Shown here piece after piece: positions 23,761 through 34,527 of a DNA stretch of 64,000 bases (its first letter is position 1; each line of letters begins with the position of its first letter). The notes beneath the pieces are model-generated. The model did not search any database, was not told where the DNA came from, and saw nothing but the letters and a program-made list of their open reading frames with translations. The position numbers and the translations under genes were made by a program. The DNA lies in assembly GCF_002999335.1 (NCBI RefSeq), contig NW_020312492.1, forward strand, positions 1-64,000, given 5' to 3'. Origin of the DNA: Cyclospora cayetanensis (lineage: Eukaryota > Apicomplexa > Conoidasida > Eucoccidiorida > Eimeriidae).

Positions 23761-25117
23761 TCTCAAAGCTACTCTAGGCTGGTCTGCCATACGTTGGCTT
23801 CCCTGCATCGCTTCAAGGAGGCGGCACTTAGAGGCGTAAGAGGGGGCGCGTCTGCGCTTGTGCGTGTTGCAAGGAACAGGTGTGGCCTGTGGCTGCCGCT
23901 GAGAGGGGTGGGCGAAGTCGTGTTGTGTGGTATTGCTGCTGGGGAGAGTGCCTGGTGCTATTGCTTGAGTATTCCACTAAAATCCCTAGAAGACACGAAT
24001 AGACATGGGTGTTGGAGGCGTATTTTTGCGTTAAGGGCGCCACAGTCCGTCACATGGTCGGTGCCTCTCCTCCTACGGTGAGAGATGTGCAGACAGTGTG
24101 TGGCGTTAATTACGGTCTACGAATTTGCAAGACACCTTCTTGCGCATTCGCGCACACAGATTTTGACTATTGTCTCCTAAAGACGCTTTGCAAATGCGAA
24201 CGAATAACACCTAAAACCTTCCAGCAACCAACCCTGAAAACACCAGTTTTCGAGTGACACGCTGGAGAGCGAAGAGGTCGGCCTGCCTCTAAGGCGAACG
24301 TGACGAGCTGTGCAGAGGATAGAAATCCATGTAGACGCTGCGGTGATGCTTTTAAGGAGGGATAGAGCATTTTAACTGCAACAACGCACTGTAGCTGCCC
24401 AGCGCGTAGGCAGCAGAGGCAGAAGCAACACATAAAGTGAGGTACACTTGTTATACACGCCGAGCATCTCTCCGCTTCCGAACACGGAGAGGTTCCGCAA
24501 TGTTATTTTGCTGCTGCAGCGTTCAAACGGATATTTGTGCAGCAAGAGAAAGCGTCGTTGGCTGCTGCTGCTGCTAGACTGCTGCTAGACTGCTGCTGCT
24601 GCTGCATCGACGCACAGCAGCAGCAGCAGTTTAGCAGCAGCAGCTGCTGCAGCTGCAGCAAGAACGGCTGCATCATTCGCACGCCTGATTCTTTCTGAAA
24701 GGCCCCCAGGCGCACCGTGGCATTTAGAAGCTTCTGTATTTGACACCGTGAAATGCTTAGGAGGGCAGCAGCAGCGGCAGCAGCAGCAACGGGTAGGTTG
24801 CACTGTTTTGCTGCCGCTGCTCCTTTCTTGCGCTGCAGCGGCGGCTGCTACAGCACAAACAGCGGCAGCTCACCATGACAATTCTCATCTGGTGATGCTC
24901 TTTGCCCGCGCACATGACCCCACACCCGTTTGCTCTTGCCGCTGGCTGCTACAATTGCAACCCTTGAGCAGAAAAGCTGCTCCGCTGCGCGTTGCAGCAG
25001 CAGCAGCAGCTTCAGCAGCAGCGCCTGCTGCCCAATCAGCAACACCGGCAGCTGAGACGTATACAGACACCATATATATGCAGGAACGGTAGAAGACACG
25101 CATCGCCTCGCCTCACA

Positions 25118-26347
25118 ATGAATATGCAGCAGCCACACCAGCAGCAGCAACAGCATCAACAGCAACAGCAACAACAGCATCACAACCACAATCAGAGGCT
25201 GTTGCAGCAGTTTGCGCAGCATCAGAATCAGCAGCAGCCTCCTGTGCAACAACAGCAGTTCTTGCAGGAGAAGGTGCTACAACAGCAGATGATGCACTGT
25301 CACACAATGCAGCAGCAACAGCCGCAGCGGCAGTCACAGCATCAACAACAACAGCAACTCAACACTCAACATCGAGGATCTTCTCTTTTTGTGGGTAGTA
25401 ACCAACAGCAAATGCATCAGCAAAACATCCAGTATCATCAGCTGCAGCAACAAGCCTGCACCTCTTCGCCGCATGCACTGCAGCATCAAACTCATCATCC
25501 CTCAGCCTCATTGGTGACTTCCCAACGTCTTCAGCACCAGTCGCAGCCGCAAACGACGTGGCTGCAACACAATCCCTACAGGCAGCAGCAGCAGCAGCTG
25601 CAGCAGCAGCAACAGCAGCTGCAGCAGCAGCAACAGCAGCTGCAGCAACAACAGCTGCAGCAACAGCAGCTGCAGCAACAGCAGCTGCAGCAGCTGCAGC
25701 AGCAGCAGCTGCAGCAACAACAGCTGCAGCAACAACAGCTACAGCAACAAAGGCTGCAGCAACAAAGGCTGCAGCAGCAACAGCAGCGACAGCAGCGACA
25801 GCAGCTACAGCAGCTGCAGCAACAAAGGCACCAGCACAGAGCTTTGCAACATATGCAGCCGCTAGGATTTCCTCCTGCGCATGCATCAAGCACTTTGCCA
25901 GATGCGCATCGAAGTCTGTCTTCATCGACTGCTGTTGCTGCCAACGCTGCAGCAGCTGCTGCCGCGATGAGGAAGGCAGCAGCAGCAGCAGCTGCTGCTG
26001 CTGCTGTTAAGGGACCTACGGTTGTGCAGCACGCAGCAGCAGCAGCAGCTGCTAACGGGGTGGTAGTAGAGGCAGCAGCAAGAGCAGCAGCAGCAGCAGC
26101 AGCTGCTGCTGCTGCTGCTCAATCTGGGAAGCTACAGCCAGCAGCGATGCGAGCACCTCCTCCCTCAGTTGAAGCCGTAGCTGCACAATTGCCAGCAGCG
26201 AACGCAGCAGCAAAAGCAGCAGCAGCAGCAATACCCCCCCCACCAGCAGCAGCAGCAGCAGGAGCAACAGCATCATCGCTAGCACCATCATCACACTCAG
26301 CAGCAGCAGCAGGAGCAGCAACATCGTCGCTAGCACCATCATCACAC

Positions 26348-26387
<40 letters not shown>

Positions 26388-27198
26388 GAGGAGCAACATC
26401 ATCGGCAAAATTACAGCCCACGGCAGTATCCTCACCAGCTGCACAAGGTGTTGCTCCTCCTCCTGCTGCTGCTGCTCCTCCCCCTGCTGCTGCTGCTGCT
26501 GCCAGCTCTGCTGTCCATACACCTGCACCTGGCAGCACATGCGAGCAGCAATCGGCTCGTCTTCTGTCTATTAGGCTTGCGTCTGCGTGGCAGGCAGCAG
26601 CAGCAGCAACAACACAATCCCCTAAAGGTGCAGCAACGGCTGCGTCTAACACAGCAACACTTCTCCCCGATGCGGATACCGCCCCTGCCATCGCTTCTGA
26701 TAGTTCGCTTGCTGCTGCTTTTTCTACTGGACCTGCAGAAGGAGCATCTGCAGGAGCAGAAGGAGCATCTGCAGGAGCAGAAGCAGCATCTGCAGGAGCA
26801 GAAGGAGCACCTGCAGGAGCAGAAGGAGCATCTGCAGGAGCAGAAGCAGCATCTGCAGGAGCAGAAGCAGCATCCGCAGGAGCAGAAGGAGCACCTGCAG
26901 GAGCAGAAGCAGCATCTGCAGGAGCAGGAGCAGCATCTGCAGGAGTAGAAGTAGCATCTGCATCATCTGCAGCATCATCATCTGCAGCATCAGCATCTGC
27001 AGCATCAGCATCTGCAGCATCAGCATCTGCAGCATCAGCATCAGCAGCATCTGGTAATAGGCAGCGCAGACGTACAACGCGATTGACTCTCCGCAGGCGA
27101 AGAAAGGCTACCCATGTGGCAGCTGAGGAAGATGAACGCCAGCAAGAGTGGTATGATGCTGCAGCAGATGAGCATCACGAGACACAGGAAGATGACGT

Positions 27199-27235
<37 letters not shown>

Positions 27236-27567
27236 GTTTCTCCGTATGAGCACAAGGCAGGTGCCCTCGTTCAGTCGCAGTCGCAGCAGCAGCAGCAACA
27301 ACAGCAACAACAAGATGTGCAGCAGCAACAGCAGCAAGAGATGCATCGTGTGCGCTTGCGGGGAAGAGTAATGCCACCTGTCCCTCCTCGTGTTACTAGG
27401 GCTGCTGCTGCATCTCGTAGTAATAATAATAATAACAACAACACCACCAATTGCAATAATAGCAGCAACAGCAGCAGCAGCAACAGCAGCAGCAGCAACA
27501 GCAGCAGCAGCAACAGCAGCAGCAGCAACGCCTGCAGTCATAGTGCCACCAGCAGCAACTGCAATAC

Positions 27568-27608
<41 letters not shown>

Positions 27609-28731
27609 GCAGCTGTGCAGCAGCGGCAGGCGAAAGCCCTTTTAGTCCGCGATGTTTGATCGACTGGTCTCGACATCAGCAGCAGCAGCAGCAGCAGCAA
27701 GACAGCACATTGCCGCAAACAGCTGAAGGGTGGGATGCTCTTCTTGGCACTTCTCCCACATGTGTGGTGGCTGCTCATTTGGAGGCAGAGACAGCTGATC
27801 ATGTGCTGTTATCGCTGCAGCAAATGCAGCAGCAGGTGCTGCTGCTCAGCGAAAGGGCGGATCCTTGCGGTGCTGCAGTCGTGGCTTTGCTGATTGATCC
27901 AGAGGCTGTGGCTGCTGCAGCAGCTGCTGCGGAGGAGCCGCTGCTGCCTGAGGAGACACGCTTGATGCGGCTGACGCTTCAGGAGGTAGAAGATCCAGAT
28001 GAGCAGCAACACCAGCAGCCTCCCCGAAAAGCCGTGCACTGTCGATATGCGAAGCAACAGCAGCAGCAACAGCAGCAGCAGCAGCAAAAGCTGGCAGCAG
28101 CAGAGGAGGGAGCGACTGTAGAAGCAGGAGGAGCAGAAGCTGCGGTGGAGGCAGCAGCAGCAGCAGCAGCTAGCCGTTGCAGGCGCATATCTACCGCAGG
28201 GGAAGCAGCTGTTTCTATTGGGTTTTGTCAAGACTGCTCTTCAAGAGAGGCGTCAAGCGTTTTTACGGGGGGAAGTTTGAGGGTGGGAGTTTCCGAAAGA
28301 GGCGCAGCCTCTGCAGCAGACGCTTTGTCTAAGCAGACGACAGCGGCTGCGCTGCCGCATGTGCACGCAGACGAGTCAGCAGCAGCACAGACAGGCAGTT
28401 CTCGATTGCCAAGTGAGGCTGCCGTGCTGCTGCAGGCTGCCCAGCGGCTTAGTCCTGCGCGCATGCAGCTGCTGCTGAAGGTTGCGGAGCAGCTGCAGCA
28501 ACTGCCTCACTGGGAGCTAGATGATCTCACGTGGATGTTGGAGCTGGAGGCTGGCAGCGGCAGCAACAAAAGGACGGATAGCAGCACTCACAAGGTGTCG
28601 TCTGTGCTTTCCTGCTCGATGGTGGAGGCTGAAGGCAGCTCCAGCAAGGCGTCAGCTGCACTGCAGGGTAGCAGCAGCAGCAACAGCAGCAACAGCAGCA
28701 GCAATAACAACAGCAACAGCAGCAGCAATAA

Positions 28732-28763
<32 letters not shown>

Positions 28764-31146
28764 GCAGCAACAGCAACAGCAGTGACCAGCACGGCTTTTG
28801 TTATTTGGCGAAGCCTTGGCAGCCTGCGCTGTTGGAGCGGCTGTTGATGGGGGGGAGCTACGCGGCTGCTGCTGCGGGAGCAGCAGAATTAGAGGCGGAG
28901 GCGCAGCAGCAGCAGCAGCAGCAGCGGAAGAAGCAGAAGGGGGAGAAGCGACTGCTGCACGAGATGCTGAGGGGTGTGGGGGGTCGTTTGTGCGATCTTG
29001 ACGTGCCGCTTCCCTCTTTTCTGCTGTCAAGACCAAGTCGCGAGGCGCATGCAGCGGCGGCGGAGATGTGGCAGCACATTTTGGGAGCTGGAGGGGATTG
29101 CGTTGGCAGCAACGTGCTGTATTGCCAGCAGCAGCAGCAGCAGCGGAAGAAGCGCAGGATCCTCGCTGCAGGGTTGCCCCCTCCCTGCGCCGACTTGTGT
29201 GCCTCTCTTTCGGGAGGGGGTTCTTTGCATCAGCAGCCGCATGCGCATCTGCAGCATTTGCACATACTGCAGCAGCAGCAGCAGCAGCTTGCGGATTGGG
29301 GGGCTGATGGTCAGGCAGCTCCAGCAGGGTGCACAAGTGGTGCGGGGGGGGGTGCTGCTGGAGGTGTGGGTGCAGGAGGAGGCAGAACGCGCTTCAGAGC
29401 GGCTGCTGCGCACGAGGAGTGTACTTCGCAGATGCGGTGGCATCGACCAGCTGCAGCAGGAGAGGGAGCGACTCCTCAGGGAGCGAGCAGCAGCAGCCGC
29501 GTAGGGGGGGGCGCGACGGGGGGAGTTGGGAGTCATTCTCTTGGCGGCAGCAGCTCGAGCTGCTGCAGTCGTGTCTTTCGGCAGATCGACAGCAGCCTCG
29601 CGGGAGTTGAGGGGGGCACCTACGATGCGGAGAGCAGCGCTGTAGGCTGTCGCTTTCTGAGTGTGTACAACAGAGAGCTGTGCAGCCGTGTGGCTGCTTC
29701 TACCGACGTCTTGCTGCTGCCCGTGCAGCAGCAGCAAGAAACAGCCTTCCAGCTACAGCTGCAGCAGATTCAGCAGTACAGCGAGGGCGGATGGCTGCGC
29801 CCTCTGCATCACCTGCAGGCAGAGCACTACACACCCTGCTGTCACCAGAGTGCAGCTCTTGCAGTGTCTACGCAGCTCCTCGATGCCTTTGGTCTCCAGC
29901 GTCTGCCTCCCTCGAAAGCGAATCGGAAGCTCAAAGAACCGCGCAGCGGTCCAGCGGCTTGGGGTGTACAGGTGTGTGTGTTTTCTTGTAGAGAGAGACA
30001 CTTTGGCAAGGCTTTTCTGCCACGTCTGCCTGCTGCCTCCCGCAGAAAAGGCGCCTCGGGAAGGCGCTGTCGCCTACTGCTGCGAGGCAGGCTGCAGTAG
30101 TCGGCTGTCGTCGTGTCTGCAGTCGCCAACGTCGCGAGCTACCTCTTTCGCGTCTAAAGTCTGTGTCTGCCAGCATGCACGCATGCATGCATGCTGGCGC
30201 TACTGCCGCTTTTTCTGCGCTTTTTGTGCGAATTCTGCGTCCTCTTCGTGCTTTTTGCCGTCCCTCTGCACATCCACCCCCCACCAATTGCGCCTTTTTG
30301 CGGAGAGGGAAGGAACGCGCAACACACCCGGCCTTGTAGGCATGCAAGCATGCATGCATGCTTGCATGCCTTCAAAGCCCTTTTCATGCAGCGGATGGAT
30401 GTGCTGCCTGCCTCTGCATGCACGCCTGACTGCCTGCTTCTGCGTGCGTGCATCTCGCTGTCGCTGCGTCTTCAGGCGTGGTTCTCCCTGTGTCGGAGGG
30501 CAGAGCTGGATTCGTTCTTCTGCAGCGAGGCACTGGCCTTTCCAGCGCCTCTCATGCTGCGCATCGCCAATGCAGAATTCCGCTTCCTGCTGCGGTGGGG
30601 ATGCAGTCCGCAAAGCAGCAGCAGCAGCGGCGGAGGAAGCAGCAGCGGAGGAGCAGCCGTGCAACTGGGTCTAGCCGCAGCAGAGGCAGCCGCTGCAGCA
30701 GCAAGGCTTCCAGAAGGGCAGCGACCGCAAACACCAGGCACGGAATTCGACTATCTCGCCGCATTCAAACGCACTGTGCGTCTGTACAAGGCTCAGAACC
30801 CTCCCGTTGTCAAGACGCAGCAACAGGAAATCAACTACAAGCGAAGTAAGGCCAAGAGCAGGCGCAGAGACAGTCTCGCTGCTGTCTCGCAGCCTCCCAC
30901 ACGCCGAGCCAAGCAGGGGCATGAATGCCGTTCTTCCTCTCTGCCGCATCTACTCGCGAGGTTTCTAGTGCTCACTTTTTGTGTCTGCTCATCTTCTTGA
31001 TGCACCTGTATACGCCTGTCTCTGTCTGTGTGTCTGTCTGTCTGTCTGCCTCTCTTTCTTTCTCTACGTCCATCGTTCTTCCCGTCTCTCTGTCTATATC
31101 CATATCTATATATATCTGTCTATATATATGCATATGTATATCTGTC

Positions 31147-31177
<31 letters not shown>

Positions 31178-34100
31178 CTATATATACATATATATGTATA
31201 TCTCCCTCTGTCTACATATAGTGCTCTATATTATCTGTGCCTTTTGCCTCATTTGATTCTTCCTTCTCGCCTCCTTTTCCTCGAGCTTTTGTCACCCGTG
31301 CCGTGCGCGGCTGTTGCATGCGCATGTGCGTGTGTCTCCTACAAGAATTTTTGCACGTCGCTGATTAATAAGAGACGCTTGACACCGCAGCTTTCTGTGT
31401 GGAGAGGGTGCTCTGCATGTGTGTTGCAGGCGCAATGGCGTTTGTTCGCACGCCTCTCTTCTTTTTGCATTCGCCGTTTGTTTTTCACGCGAAGCTTCTT
31501 GCGAGGGCAGCCGCTGCTGCGCGCGTTCCGAGAAGTTTAGGCCTTGCCGATCGCGTGCTTCTCGACAGCGAGACAGAATGTGGAAGCCTCTCTACTGCTG
31601 CTGCAGCAGCGGCTGCTGCTGCTTCCGCGGCTGGAGGAGGAGGAGGGGGAGCAGCAGCAGCAACGACAGCTGGGGGAGGCGGGGGGGTCAGACTTTGCGC
31701 CTCCGCCGAGGGATCGCTTGCTGCAGCATCTGCTGCTGGTGCTGCTGCACCTGCTGCTGCCGGTGGTGCCTCAGAGCCAGGCCCAGAGCTATCTTCCTCC
31801 TTCGCAGCGCACTTCCCGACAGACACTGCGGCGTTGCCAAAGCAGCAGCAGCAGCAAAAGCAGCACGAGCCACACCAGCAGTTGGCGAGCTGTGCAAGAA
31901 GCGGCGAGGCTGCCACTGTCTCCGCCTTCGCCAACAGCAACAACAACACCAACAATAGTGGGGCCTTTTTAGGAGGCGAGCCAACTCGCTTGCGGCTCAA
32001 ATGCTTCGGTGCAGCGTCAGGAAATGTCGCCTCGGTGCTCTCTTCCATGACAGAGCAGCACCAGCTGCAGCTGCAGCAGCAGCACCAGCTGCAGCAGCAG
32101 CAGCAGGCGTCTTTGGGCGTAAAGCAGGAAACGGCCTTGGGGAGCGATGGGGAGCAGCAGCAGCAGCTCCTGCTGCAGCAGCAGCAGCTGCTGCTGCTGC
32201 AGCAACAGCCGCAGCAGAAGCGAAGGCGCGTTATGCGACGGCGACTTGTAGACTTCTCTGAAGACGCTGCCTTCGCGGCAGCTTTTGCTGCAGATGCAGC
32301 TGCAGCAACAGCTACGAAAAGCGGCGGGGTGGCCGCTTCTCCCCTCCCTAGGGAGGCGTTCTTCCACCTGGGAAGCTGTGCTGCAGCAGCCTTTCCACGG
32401 TATGTTTGTGGAGGCATTGACAGGAACGCCCAACTGAGGAAGAAGCGTTTTCGCGTCCATGTATGTAGAGGGCCTGCTGCTGCTGCTGCTTACTACGCAG
32501 TCAGTCGCCGCAACAGCACGTCAGTCGCCCCTGCAGCAGGCTCAGTGGCGAGCTCTCTTGCTTCTGCCTCACCAGCGTCTGCCCTTGGCGGTGCAGTCTT
32601 TGCGAAGACGGCGCTCGAAGGCGGCACAGCACTGCCTGGCGGCGAGTGGGGATCGCAGCAGCAGCAGCAGCAGCAGGGCAACAACAGCAGCAGCAGCAGC
32701 AGCAGCTTGTGTGGTGGCGCCAGCAGCAGAGGGGGCAGCAGCCGGATGGCGCGCCAGGTGGAAGTCGAAGAGTTTGCGGAAGCAGAGATGCTGCTGTCTG
32801 CAAACAGTCAGCAGCGCATCGATCAGGATGTCTCCAAATTTAGACTGAGGCCTCTCGTGGAAGCTGTGCATAGAACTCAGGCTCTTCCGCAGAGTCTGCA
32901 AGCAGGTAAGGTGTCGCGGAGAGCGCGCTGCTGTTGCTTTTGCTCTGGACGCTGCCCACCTTCTTTGCTGCTAAAAGGCGGGCATGCAGACAGACAGGCA
33001 GGCAAGCAGCGGAGGGCGTGTGGATGGGTGCATGGAGGGCGTTGCTGCTTGCTTGGAAGTCACATTTTGCATGCAGAGAGGGCTTAGATGCACCGACGTC
33101 AGAGAAAGAAGGGGTGGCCGCTGATTGGGTGGTGATGGTGGGGTTGTGGTTATGGTGGTGATCCTGGTGGTTGTGATAATGGTGCTGTAATTATTTTGAT
33201 AATGATGGTGGAGGCATAATGGTGCTGTAATTATTTTGATAATGATGGTGGAGGTATAGTGATAATGATGGTGGAGGTATAGTGATAATGGTGCTGTAAT
33301 TATTTTGATAATGATGGTGGAAGTACATTGATCATGGTGCTGTAATTATTTTGATAATGATGGTGGAAGTATTGTGAGAATGATGGTGGAAGTACATTGA
33401 TAATGGTGCTGTAATTATTTTGATAATGATGATGGAAGTTGAGTGATAATGGTGCTATAATTATAGTGATAATGGTGCTGCAATTATTGTGATCGTGATG
33501 GTGGATGTATTGTGGGAATGATGGCGGAAGTATAGTGATTGTGGAAGTACAGTGACAATGGTGCTATACTTCTAGTGATAATGATGATGGAAGTAGAGTG
33601 ATAATGGTGCTATACTTATAGTGATAATGGTGGTGATCTGGGTGGTGGTGACCAGGGTGGTGGTGACCAGGGTGGTTATGGTCGGTATCGTGATGTTTGG
33701 CGTGCAGGCATGAAGCTTCAAGTGGCGTTTTCTTTGGAGGACGGGGGGTGTATTGCATGGTGGGATGCTGAGGTTGTTGCTGCTCCACCGGAGCACATGC
33801 AGCCGCAGCAGCAGCACCAGCGCCTTCACGTGTCTTACTGGATAGATGATGCGACACAACACGTATGTCTTGCACCGCTGTTGGTGTTTCTGCTGCTGCT
33901 TGTGCTGCTACGCATGATTGCTGTTGCTGCTACGCATGATTGCTGTTGCTGCTACGCATGATTGCTGTTGCTGCTACACATGATTGCTGTTGCTGCTACG
34001 CATGAATGCTGTTGCTGCTACGCATGATTGCTGTTGCTGCTACACATGAATGCTGTTGCTGCTACGCATGAATGCTGTTGCTGCTACGCATGAATGCTGT

Positions 34101-34496
34101 TGCTGCTACGCATGAATGCTGTAGCTGCTACGCATGAATGCTGTAGCTGCTACGCATGAATGCTGTTGCTGCTACGCATGAATGCTGTTGCTGCTACGCA
34201 TGAATGCTGTTGCTGCTACGCATGAATGCGGTTGCTGCTACGCATGAATGGGCAGCTGCGCCTGCGCTTCTGAGCGTGGTGCCTCCGTGACGCCGCGTCT
34301 GTGGTGTGGTGTACTGTCGCGTGTTGGTGCTGCAGCGAGCCGAGGTGGAAGTTCGAAATTTTGTGCCTCCCAACGTGCCAGTGACAGAGCCTCGCAACGG
34401 CTGCTGGCGTCTTCGCCCGACTCCGGTGATGCCACGACGACCTCGTGGCGAGGCAGACGGACTGGGGGGGGGGACCACTGGGGGGCATGCATGCAT

Positions 34497-34527
<31 letters not shown>

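Larger units (their letters stand above)
18918..24991. other. long interval without a supported gene
   Basis: Open frames occur on both strands but none has a domain I recognise. The interval contains a 22-bp tandem repeat, one copy of the 224-bp dispersed repeat, a CA-rich microsatellite and, from about 24,560, CAG/CTG runs leading to the giant gene. The best unassigned frame is 21192-21737 (+), listed separately at low confidence. Confidence 0.5.

Noticed and set aside
30931..31256. Hydrophobic plus-strand frame near 31 kb resembling a membrane protein
   Set aside because: Readings of TCTG/TATA microsatellites within intron 3 of the giant gene.
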